Part shown: piece after piece, positions 1-5,827 of the stretch
Numbering within the stretch: the stretch's first letter is position 1
How the letters are laid out: each line of letters begins with the position of its first letter
Source: Betaproteobacteria bacterium
GTDB lineage: Bacteria; Pseudomonadota; Gammaproteobacteria; Tethybacterales; Tethybacteraceae
Direction of reading: 5' to 3'
Length of the DNA stretch: 7,054 nucleotides
Assembly: GCA_026710225.1 (NCBI GenBank)
Contig: JAPORI010000021.1
Coordinates: forward strand, 1 to 7,054
Translations under genes and position numbers: made by a program
Notes under the pieces: model-generated
What the model saw: the letters and a program-made list of their open reading frames with translations, nothing else
The model's database searches: none
What the model was told of the DNA's origin: nothing

Positions 1-31
1 CGGGGAACACCAGGGCAAGAGGCTCGCTCAT
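1..31 (-). CDS. fabD: Malonyl-CoA:ACP transacylase, first 10 codons only (partial)
   Basis: FabD moves the malonyl group from CoA to acyl carrier protein in the cytoplasm, supplying the extender unit of fatty acid synthesis. Only the N-terminus is in the window: the minus-strand ATG at 31-29 opens a frame reading MSEPLALVFP, and the next base is G. This matches the usual FabD start, a short beta strand leading into VFPGQGSQ, with the window ending just before the GQGSQ part. The ATG overlaps the fabH stop codon as ATGA, which suggests translational coupling. No good Shine-Dalgarno lies upstream. The identity rests on ten residues plus the very common fabH-fabD order. The catalytic Ser and His are outside the window. 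Confidence 0.75.
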   Translation of the reverse strand, partial: MSEPLALVFP

Positions 32-990
32 GGCACCAGCGCCAGTGCCGCGCCCCAGGTCAGGCCGCCGCCGGCGGCGTACATCAGCACCCGATCGCCG
101 CTTTTGATTTGCTCGCCAATCGAATCGAGAGCCAGCGGGATCGAGGCTGCGGAAGTGTTGCCGTGCTCGGCAATGGTTGCAACAACTTTTTCCTTGCCGA
201 TGCCCAGTCGCTGGGCAACCGCGCTAATGATGCGCTGGTTTGCCTGATGGGGTACGAACCAGTCGATTTCATCGGGTTTGATCGCCGCCTGGTCACACAC
301 CGCCAGCGACGATTCAATCATCGCCCGGGTTGCCAGGGTGAATACGCTCTGGCCATCCATACGGGTGACTGGCTTGCCACAAAATTCACCGCGCTGCGGA
401 TGGCCTTCGGCGGTGAGAATGTCGGCGCTGCTGCCTTGCGCACCCAGTTGCAAGGCGACGATGCCCGGATTTGCGGCCGCCTTGAGCACCACCGCCGCGG
501 CACCGTCGCCAAACAGGATGCAGGTTGACCGATCGTTCCAGTCAACCAGGCGGGAGAAGATGTCGGCTCCGACAATCAGCGCGCAACTGCTGCGCTCAGC
601 GCGGATCATCGCCTCGCCGCATGACAGGGCGTAGAGGAATCCGCAGCACACTGCCTGAACATCGAAAGCCGGACAGCCTTGCACACCGAGGGCATCTTGC
701 AGCAGACAGGCGGTGGCAGGAAAGATGCGATCGGGAGTGGTGGTTGCAACGATGATTGCATCGATTTGATCTGCGGTTACCCCGGCGGCGGCGATCGCCT
801 TTTGCGCGGCCGGCCGGGCCAAATCGCACAACTTGGCATCCTTGTCGGCCAGGTGCCGGCGAACGATGCCGGTGCGCTTCCTGATCCATTCGTCAGAGGT
901 ATCCAGGTACTTTGCAAAATGATGATTGTCCACCTGCCGGGCCGGCAGTTCGGAGCCTACTCCGGCTATGCTTGCATAGGGGCCGTTCAT
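28..990 (-). CDS. fabH: Beta-ketoacyl-ACP synthase III (KAS III)
   Basis: FabH condenses acetyl-CoA with malonyl-ACP to give acetoacetyl-ACP, the first step of type II fatty acid synthesis in the cytoplasm. The 320-residue protein has normal KAS III length and a thiolase fold. The catalytic triad is visible: Cys115 in FDVQAVCCGF, His248 in PHQANQRI and Asn278 in HGNTSAASIP, with spacing close to E. coli FabH (Cys112, His244, Asn274). The N-terminal TSDEWIRKRTGI block and the C-terminal GGGLTWGA block are also typical. A second cysteine follows the catalytic one, where Ala or Ser is usual. The ATG at 990-988 overlaps the plsX stop (ATGA), so translation is probably coupled to plsX. The stop in turn overlaps the fabD start. 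Among KAS III relatives, the rpmF-plsX context argues for the housekeeping enzyme rather than a secondary-metabolism paralogue. Confidence 0.97.
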   Translation of the reverse strand: MNGPYASIAGVGSELPARQVDNHHFAKYLDTSDEWIRKRTGIVRRHLADKDAKLCDLARPAAQKAIAAAGVTADQIDAIIVATTTPDRIFPATACLLQDALGVQGCPAFDVQAVCCGFLYALSCGEAMIRAERSSCALIVGADIFSRLVDWNDRSTCILFGDGAAAVVLKAAANPGIVALQLGAQGSSADILTAEGHPQRGEFCGKPVTRMDGQSVFTLATRAMIESSLAVCDQAAIKPDEIDWFVPHQANQRIISAVAQRLGIGKEKVVATIAEHGNTSAASIPLALDSIGEQIKSGDRVLMYAAGGGLTWGAALALVP

Positions 991-1973
991 CCGATCAATG
1001 ACTGCTGATCGTCGATCTGGCGCATGGCAAAGGCGAGCGCGCAGGCCAGTCCGACCGAATCCGAATTGCCGTGCGCCTTGACCACCAGGCCGCGCAATCC
1101 GAGAAACGAGGCGCCGTTGTAGCGGCGCGAGTCCATCGTTTTACGCAGGCCGTTGAGTACCGGCAGCGAAACCAGTCCGGCCAGCCGGCTGTAAGCTGTG
1201 CTTTGATAGGCGTTGCCAAACATCGACTTGATCATTTTCGACAGGCCCTCGATGGTCTTCAAGAATACATTGCCGACAAATCCGTCGCACACGACAACTT
1301 GCGGCAGATCGGCCGCGGCGGTTGCCGGATCGAACAGACTGTTGGCCTCGATGAAGCCGGTGTAGTTCAGATCGGTTTCGCCGAGCAGCTGATGGGCGGC
1401 GAGCAGGTCCTGGCCGCCCTTGATGTTTTCGGTGCCGACGTTGAGCAGGGCAATCCGGGGGGAGTCGCTGCCCTTTACCACCCGGGCGAATTCGGACCCC
1501 ATGCGCGCGAAGTCAACCAGCATTTCCGGACTCCGATCGACATTGGCACCCAGATCAAGCATCGTGAATGAATCGGTGCAGCCGACGCAGGGGATCTGGC
1601 CGGCGATTGCCGGCCGCCGGTAGGGGGGGCGCATCTTGAGCAGCACCTTGGCGGTTATCATCAGCGCTCCGGTGTTGCCGGCACTTACCGCTACATTGGC
1701 GTGGCCGTCGGCGACCAGCTCGATCGTCTTGTACAGGGAAGTGTTGCGTCGCCTTACCGCCTGCTTGGGGTTTTCGGCCATCGACACCACCGCCTCGGCG
1801 TGCCTGATTTGCACTCGATCGTGTCCGGCCAGTTGCGCTTGCAGCCTTTTTTCATCTCCGACTGCGATGATTTGCATCTGCGGATTCTCGGCTAAAGCGA
1901 TTTTGATTGCGGCTATTGCCGCCTCGATCCCCAGATCGCCGCTCATGACGTCAAAGGCGATAAGTCTGGCCAT
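987..1973 (-). CDS. plsX: Phosphate acyltransferase PlsX (acyl-ACP:phosphate transacylase)
   Basis: PlsX converts acyl-ACP and inorganic phosphate to acyl-phosphate, the donor used by PlsY to start phospholipid synthesis. It is a peripheral membrane enzyme of about 330-355 residues; this one has 328. Family blocks seen: the N-terminal FDVMSGD (7-13), SAGNTGALM (97-105), LDLGAN (139-144), CDGFVGNVFLKT (from 229), and GLRGLVVKAHGNSD near the C-terminus. Two blocks deviate: the N-terminal motif reads MSGDLGI where MGGDxGP is usual, and VGTENIKG and FIEANSLF replace the usual EEIKG and EG-type sequences. The ATG at 1973 fits the family N-terminus; an AGG about 10 nt upstream is a weak ribosome site. 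A run of seven G on the plus strand (1623-1629) encodes Arg-Pro-Pro. It follows rpmF after 58 bp and overlaps fabH by 4 bp, the classic rpmF-plsX-fabH order. Confidence 0.96.
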   Translation of the reverse strand: MARLIAFDVMSGDLGIEAAIAAIKIALAENPQMQIIAVGDEKRLQAQLAGHDRVQIRHAEAVVSMAENPKQAVRRRNTSLYKTIELVADGHANVAVSAGNTGALMITAKVLLKMRPPYRRPAIAGQIPCVGCTDSFTMLDLGANVDRSPEMLVDFARMGSEFARVVKGSDSPRIALLNVGTENIKGGQDLLAAHQLLGETDLNYTGFIEANSLFDPATAAADLPQVVVCDGFVGNVFLKTIEGLSKMIKSMFGNAYQSTAYSRLAGLVSLPVLNGLRKTMDSRRYNGASFLGLRGLVVKAHGNSDSVGLACALAFAMRQIDDQQSLIG

Positions 1974-2014
1974 CCGGCAAGCCTAATTTCTGAAGTTTCC
2001 AACCGGCGGAAGAG

Positions 2015-2033
2015 AAAGGGCGTCTTGCCCTTT
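2015..2033 (-). terminator. Hairpin directly after rpmF (terminator-like or attenuator)
   Basis: In the minus-strand RNA, AAAGGGC pairs perfectly with GCCCTTT (7 bp) around a 5-nt loop. The stem begins inside the rpmF stop codon. The following bases are pyrimidine-rich (CTCTTCC) but not a true U run, so full intrinsic termination is doubtful. Since plsX and fabH lie downstream with no clear promoter of their own in the 58-bp gap, partial termination or stabilisation of an rpmF message 3' end is more likely than a complete stop. This is an inference from sequence only. Confidence 0.5.
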
Positions 2034-2229
2034 ACTCTTCTTCGCTTTCGGCTTCGTCGCCGGGATTGAAGTAGCGCACTCCCCGGTAAAAGCCGGTATC
2101 GCTCAGGTGATGCCGGCGATGGAAGATGCCGTTTTTGACGTCAGCGCTGATCTCGGCCGGACGCAGCGCGCTGTGCGAGCGGCGCATTCCGCGTCGGGAC
2201 GGTGATTTCTTGCTTTTCTGAACGGCCAT
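2032..2229 (-). CDS. rpmF: 50S ribosomal protein L32
   Basis: L32 is a small protein of the large ribosomal subunit. The 65-residue frame starts MAVQKSKKSPSRRGMRRSH, a clear match to the L32 N-terminus (basic, MAVQ-K-SPSKRGM-R-SH). The middle holds HRRHHLSDTGFYRGVRY, matching the conserved H-R-H-(I/L)-G-(F/Y)-YRG region. There are no cysteines, so this is the zinc-free form. A TTG six bases upstream is in frame, but the ATG at 2229 is preferred because MAVQ is the universal family start. No convincing Shine-Dalgarno precedes it. The C-terminus is unusual: after the YRG block it ends GDEAESEEE, an acidic tail, where Lys-rich ends are common. plsX follows, as usual; the gene normally upstream, yceD (DUF177), is absent and mnmH lies there instead. 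Confidence 0.95.
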   Translation of the reverse strand: MAVQKSKKSPSRRGMRRSHSALRPAEISADVKNGIFHRRHHLSDTGFYRGVRYFNPGDEAESEEE

Positions 2230-2264
2230 GGTCAATCAGGGTCTGGGTTTGAATGTAGCCGCCT

Positions 2265-2270
2265 ATTATA
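2265..2270 (-). promoter_or_regulatory. Candidate -10 box of the rpmF-plsX-fab promoter
   Basis: On the minus strand the exact sigma-70 consensus TATAAT occurs at 2270-2265, made partly from the mnmH stop codon (TTA TAA T). It is one of the few AT-rich spots in a GC-rich neighbourhood. Transcription would begin near 2258, giving a leader of roughly 28 nt before the rpmF ATG at 2229. No good -35 hexamer is seen at 16-18 bp spacing, where the sequence is a GCC repeat, so strength is uncertain. The place fits expectation for a ribosomal protein gene that should not depend on mnmH transcription. Confidence 0.5.
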
Positions 2271-3306
2271 ACTTCTTGGCGGCGGCGGCGATGATTTGCC
2301 CGGCTTGCGCGTCGATCTGCGCACTGTCGGTGGGATCAAGCCTGATTGTTTGCGGCGCAGCCTGGCTCAGGCGGCGATGGCGGCGCAGGGCGTGCTCGTA
2401 CTTGGGATCGTAGTAGCCGGCGAGCATGCTTTCGGCCAGTTGCTCGAATTGGCCGCTGGCGTGCAGTTGCAGCCACTCTTTCAGCAAGGCGCCGGCTACG
2501 TGCCGGCGCAGCCGGGAAACCACCCGGGCAAACGCTTCCGGCTCGCAATAGGATTGATAGGCGCGGCAAGTCAGGCGCGCCCGCGCCCGGCGATCGGCCT
2601 CGATCCAGATTCTTCCGCCGCTACGGACCGCTGAAATCAGGCTTTTGGGAATTTCCAAAGCGCCCAGCCGCGGGCTTTCCGCCTCGACAAACACCGGCCG
2701 GCCGGCATCCAGGGCGGCAATGGCGCTGCGCAGGCTGCTTTCGAAGCTGCGCTGCGAGGGCTGGCTGGCACCGGCACCGAAAACCGAACCGCGGTGGCGG
2801 GCGAGGCCCTCCAGATCGATGATCTGGGCGCCCTGGCGCTCCAGGCTGGCCAGCAGCAGCGACTTGCCGGCTCCGGTCGGTCCGCAAATTACCTGCCAGG
2901 AAAATGTTGTCGGCAACTGGGCGAGTTGCTCGATCACCCACTGCCGGTAACCCTTGTAGCCGCCGGGCAGGGTTTCGGCCGGCCAGCCGACTTCGCGCAT
3001 CACCTGCGCCAGCGCCTGCGAACGCATCCCGCCGCGCCAGCAGTAGACCAGCGGCCGCCAGCCGGCCGGCTTGTCGGCCAGCGCACCGGAGAACAGCGCA
3101 GCGATGTTTTGCGCGACCAGACCGGCGCCGCGCCGGCGGCCGGCAAAGGGGCTTTGCTTGTAGAGCAGGCCGGTTATCCGCCGCTGCTCGTCGGAGAGCA
3201 CCGGCATGTTTTCGGCTCCCGGGATACAGTCGAGCGCGTATTCGGCCGGAGTGCGCACATCGATGATCGCGGAGAATTGCCCTAGATTGGCAAGGATCGA
3301 TTCCAT
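2266..3306 (-). CDS. mnmH: tRNA 2-selenouridine synthase (SelU/YbbB)
   Basis: MnmH replaces sulfur by selenium in 2-thiouridine at wobble position 34 of Lys, Glu and Gln tRNAs, using selenophosphate, through a geranylated intermediate. The 346-residue protein (E. coli 364) has an N-terminal rhodanese domain starting IIDVRTPAEY (14-23), with catalytic Cys89 in YCWRGGMRS and the following PGGYKGYR block. A P-loop domain follows: Walker A GPTGAGKS (142-149), then DLEGLARHRGSVFG (164-177), a family hallmark. YYDPKYEH near the C-terminus is also typical. The ATG at 3306 is the only reasonable start: an in-frame TAA lies three codons upstream and the DVR motif is already near the N-terminus. The gene diverges from selD, which makes its substrate, across 15 bp. 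The stop codon overlaps a candidate rpmF promoter. Confidence 0.96.
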   Translation of the reverse strand: MESILANLGQFSAIIDVRTPAEYALDCIPGAENMPVLSDEQRRITGLLYKQSPFAGRRRGAGLVAQNIAALFSGALADKPAGWRPLVYCWRGGMRSQALAQVMREVGWPAETLPGGYKGYRQWVIEQLAQLPTTFSWQVICGPTGAGKSLLLASLERQGAQIIDLEGLARHRGSVFGAGASQPSQRSFESSLRSAIAALDAGRPVFVEAESPRLGALEIPKSLISAVRSGGRIWIEADRRARARLTCRAYQSYCEPEAFARVVSRLRRHVAGALLKEWLQLHASGQFEQLAESMLAGYYDPKYEHALRRHRRLSQAAPQTIRLDPTDSAQIDAQAGQIIAAAAKKL

Positions 3307-3321
3307 TAACAGTTACTAATT
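3307..3321. promoter_or_regulatory. 15-bp divergent mnmH/selD intergenic region
   Basis: The two opposite start codons (3306 and 3322) are separated by 15 bp. This is an AT-rich island in GC-rich DNA and contains TAAC-A-GTTA, an inverted repeat around one base (3307-3315). On the minus strand CATAAT at 3324-3319, one mismatch from a -10 box, overlaps the selD start codon and would place mnmH transcription only a few bases before its ATG. On the plus strand TTGGCA at 3287-3292, inside mnmH, resembles a -35 box, but no good -10 is at proper distance. In-frame stop codons on both sides show that neither gene can start further out. Neither gene has a visible Shine-Dalgarno. Promoter calls here are tentative. 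Confidence 0.4.
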
Positions 3322-4362
3322 ATGGGGGAAGTGAAACTCACCAGACTGGGCTCCGGCGGCGGCTGCGGCTGCAAGATGGATGCGCGGCTGCTTGCCGGTC
3401 TGATTGGCAGCCAGCCGCCAGCCGATTCCCGACTGCTGGTGGGCAGCGACGGGCGCGATGACGCCTGCGCCTGGCAGCTTGCCAGCGGCGACTGCCTGGT
3501 TGCCAGTGCTGATTTCTTCACTCCGATCGTCGATGATCCGCATGATTTCGGGGCGATCGCCGCGACCAATGCGCTTTCTGACATCTATGCCATGGGCGCC
3601 CGGCCGCATTTTGCGCTGGCGTTGGTCGGGATGCCGGTTGCTGAAATCGGCACCGAAGTGATCGGCCAGATTCTGGCCGGCGGCCAGGCGGCGGCCAGTG
3701 CAGCCGGTGTGCCGATCGCCGGCGGCCACTCGATTGACTCACCGGAGCCGATCTACGGCCTGGCAGTGGTCGGCGGCTGCCGGCGCGAGCACCTGCTGCG
3801 CAACTGCACAGCCAAGCGCGACGACGCGCTGATCCTGGCCAAGCCGCTGGGCATCGGGGTGCTGGCCGCCGGCTTGCAAAAGGGCAAGCTTTCCGCGGCC
3901 GGCTATGCCAGATTGCGCGCGGTTGCCACCCAGTTGAATGCGGTCGGCGCCGAACTGGCCGAACAGGGTCTGGTCAACGCGCTTACCGACGTGACCGGCT
4001 TCGGCTTGCTCGGTCATCTCGATGAGATGTGTGCCGGCAGCCGGCTGGGTGCCCGCATCGATCTGGCCGCGCTGCCGCTGTTGCCGCAAGCCCGTCAGCT
4101 GGCTGAGAGCGGTGTGGCTCCGGGTGCCGCCGGCCGCAACTGGCGCAACTGTCAGGACCGAGTCGCCATTGACGGAAAACTTGCCGACTGGCAACGCATC
4201 CTGCTTTGCGATCCGCAGACCTCCGGCGGGCTGCTGGCCGCCTGTGCACCCGAGCGCAGCGGGCAGCTGCTGGCGCATCTTGACCAGGCCGGCTTCCAGG
4301 ATGCTGCGGTAATCGGTCAATTCACCGCCGGTGGCGAAGTGCCAATCACGATCGCCGGTTAA
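3322..4362 (+). CDS. selD: Selenide, water dikinase (selenophosphate synthetase)
   Basis: SelD makes selenophosphate from selenide and ATP, releasing AMP and phosphate; selenophosphate is the selenium donor for 2-selenouridine tRNA and for selenocysteine. The protein has 346 residues, normal length. The glycine-rich GGCGCK loop carries Cys15, Cys17 and Lys18, equal to the E. coli Cys17/Lys20 site; codon 15 is TGC, so it is the Cys and not the Sec form. Metal and nucleotide blocks follow: DGRDDA (43-48), ADFFTPIVDDPHDFG (63-77), NALSDIYAMG (83-92), GGHSIDSPEPIYG (134-146), DVTGFGLLGH (from 223) and CDPQTSGGLL. The ATG at 3322 agrees with the E. coli N-terminus and an in-frame TAA lies at 3307. 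It diverges from mnmH, the consumer of its product. lpd begins 10 bp downstream, so the two are probably co-transcribed. Confidence 0.97.
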   Translation: MGEVKLTRLGSGGGCGCKMDARLLAGLIGSQPPADSRLLVGSDGRDDACAWQLASGDCLVASADFFTPIVDDPHDFGAIAATNALSDIYAMGARPHFALALVGMPVAEIGTEVIGQILAGGQAAASAAGVPIAGGHSIDSPEPIYGLAVVGGCRREHLLRNCTAKRDDALILAKPLGIGVLAAGLQKGKLSAAGYARLRAVATQLNAVGAELAEQGLVNALTDVTGFGLLGHLDEMCAGSRLGARIDLAALPLLPQARQLAESGVAPGAAGRNWRNCQDRVAIDGKLADWQRILLCDPQTSGGLLAACAPERSGQLLAHLDQAGFQDAAVIGQFTAGGEVPITIAG

Positions 4363-4372
4363 AATAGGTTGG

Positions 4373-5785
4373 ATGGAAACCTATGATGTTGCAGTAATCG
4401 GCGGCGGTCCCGGCGGCTATGTCGCGGCAATCCGCGCCGGCCAGTTGGGCCTCAAGACCGCCTGCATCGAAAGGTGGCCGGCTGCTTCCGGCTCCGATGT
4501 CGTCTACGGAGGCACTTGCCTGAATGTCGGCTGTATCCCTTCCAAGGCGCTGCTGGAATCATCGCACCGCTTCGAGGAGGCGGCCGAGGAGTTTGCCGCC
4601 CACGGTGTCAAGGTCGGCGGCGTCAAGCTCGATCTGGCAACGATGCAAAAGCGCAAGGACAAGATCGTCGGTGAACTCACCGGCGGCATCCGGCTGCTGT
4701 TGAAGAAGAACAAGGTCGAGCCGATCGCCGGCACCGCCCGGCTGGCGAAAATCGGCCCGCAGTGCGAGATCGAAATCGGCGACCGGAAAATTGCCGCGAC
4801 CAACGTCATAATCGCGACCGGATCGGTGTCGCGTCCGATTCCGGCCGCGCCGGTGGACAACAAGATGATCGTCGATAACATCGGTGCGCTTGCCTTTACC
4901 GAAGTCCCCAAGCGGCTGTGCGTGATCGGCGCCGGGGTGATCGGTCTGGAGCTGGGCAGCGTCTGGCGCCGGCTGGGCAGCGAAGTTGTAATTCTCGAGG
5001 CGATGCCCGAGTTTCTCGCCGCCACCGATAGCGCGCTGGCCAAGGCCGCCTTGCGCGAGTTCACCCGCCAGGGACTCAAGATCAGCATGGGCTGCAAGGT
5101 TGACCAGGCGCAAGTCGCCGGCAAGAAGGTCAAGGTTTCCTGGAGTGACGGCGGCAAGCAGCACTCGGACTCGTTTGACCGGCTGATCGTCGCGGTCGGG
5201 CGGATCGCCTGCACCGAGGGTCTCGGTGCAACGGAAGCCGGCCTCAAGATCGATGCGGCCGGTCGCATCGAGGTTGACGAACACTGCCGCACTGCCCATG
5301 CCAACGTCTATGCAATCGGTGATGTGGTGCGCGGCCCGATGCTCGCCCACAAGGCCGAGGAAGAGGGGGTGATGGTTGCCGAACTGATTGCCGGCCAGAA
5401 GCCGGAAGTTGAGTACGACTGCATCCCCTGGGTGATCTACACCCATCCGGAGATCGCCTGGGTGGGCAGAACCGAAGCGCAACTGAAAGAGGCCGGGGTC
5501 GCCTACCGAGCCGGCAGTTTTCCGTTCATCGCCAACGGCCGGGCCAAGGGCATCGGCGATACGGTGGGGATGGTGAAGATTCTTGCCGAGAAGGAAAGCG
5601 ACCGGGTGGTCGGGGTGCACATGCTCGGCGGCAACGCTTCCGACATGATTGCCGAAGCGGTGCTGGCGATGGAGTTCGGCGCCTCGGCCGAGGACATAGC
5701 CCGCACCTGTCACGCTCATCCGACCCTGTCGGAGGCGGTGAAAGAGGCGGCGCTGGCGGTCGATGGCCGGGCGATTCACAGTTAG
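4373..5785 (+). CDS. lpd: Dihydrolipoamide dehydrogenase (E3)
   Basis: This flavoprotein reoxidises dihydrolipoamide on E2 subunits of 2-oxoacid dehydrogenases and the glycine cleavage system, passing electrons to NAD+. The 470-residue protein shows the FAD fold GGGPGGYVAAIRAGQLG (10-26), redox-active Cys49 and Cys54 in GGTCLNVGCIPSK, IATGS (147-151), the NAD fold GAGVIGLELG (from 186), NVYAIGDVVRGPMLAHKAEEEG, and the C-terminal catalytic His449 and Glu454 in HAHPTLSE. There is no N-terminal lipoyl domain, and the insertion before GGTCLNVGC resembles the E3 of 2-oxoglutarate dehydrogenase in Betaproteobacteria. The ATG at 4373 is chosen because METYDVAVIGGG is the usual start and AGG lies 4 nt upstream; an in-frame GTG at 4331 would overlap selD. 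The usual upstream sucA and sucB are replaced by selD, but zapE follows as expected. Confidence 0.97.
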   Translation: METYDVAVIGGGPGGYVAAIRAGQLGLKTACIERWPAASGSDVVYGGTCLNVGCIPSKALLESSHRFEEAAEEFAAHGVKVGGVKLDLATMQKRKDKIVGELTGGIRLLLKKNKVEPIAGTARLAKIGPQCEIEIGDRKIAATNVIIATGSVSRPIPAAPVDNKMIVDNIGALAFTEVPKRLCVIGAGVIGLELGSVWRRLGSEVVILEAMPEFLAATDSALAKAALREFTRQGLKISMGCKVDQAQVAGKKVKVSWSDGGKQHSDSFDRLIVAVGRIACTEGLGATEAGLKIDAAGRIEVDEHCRTAHANVYAIGDVVRGPMLAHKAEEEGVMVAELIAGQKPEVEYDCIPWVIYTHPEIAWVGRTEAQLKEAGVAYRAGSFPFIANGRAKGIGDTVGMVKILAEKESDRVVGVHMLGGNASDMIAEAVLAMEFGASAEDIARTCHAHPTLSEAVKEAALAVDGRAIHS

Positions 5786-5795
5786 GGGAGCGCAA

Positions 5796-5827
5796 GCCGG
5801 CACACCCCCGGCGCAGCCGGGGTCGGC
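5796..5827 (+). other. GC-rich hairpin in the lpd-zapE gap
   Basis: CCCCGGC (5806-5812) pairs perfectly with GCCGGGG (5816-5822) around the 3-nt loop GCA. An outer stem GCCG (5796-5799) with CGGC (5824-5827) could extend it. It occupies most of the 45-bp gap and ends a few bases before the zapE ATG at 5831. No U run follows, so a standard intrinsic terminator is unlikely. It could instead block a processing nuclease or cover the zapE ribosome binding region. The function is inferred; only the pairing is seen. Confidence 0.6.

Noticed and set aside
32..49. Imperfect palindrome just before the fabD start
   Set aside because: It encodes the Ala-Leu-rich end of FabH and needs two G-U pairs; chance pairing in GC-rich coding DNA is the simpler explanation.
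1071..1571. A 166-codon plus-strand open frame opposite plsX
   Set aside because: Antisense to plsX, whose family motifs are intact; no motif or ribosome site of its own.
2230..2235. TTG at 2235 as the rpmF start
   Set aside because: It only adds Met-Thr before the universal MAVQ N-terminus of L32.
3739..4320. A 193-codon minus-strand open frame opposite selD
   Set aside because: Shadow of selD; Gln/Ala/Gly-rich translation with no domain.
4360..4365. TAAAAT at the selD-lpd junction as a -10 box for lpd
   Set aside because: Start codon is only 8 bp further on and no -35 hexamer is at suitable distance; co-transcription with selD is simpler.
4331..4372. GTG at 4331 as an earlier lpd start
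   Set aside because: It would add 14 residues overlapping selD that do not resemble E3 proteins; METYDVAVIGGG is the family start and has its own AGG upstream.
4504..5304. A 266-codon minus-strand open frame inside lpd
   Set aside because: Fully antisense to conserved lpd coding sequence, Ser/Pro/Thr-rich low-information translation, no domain recognised.
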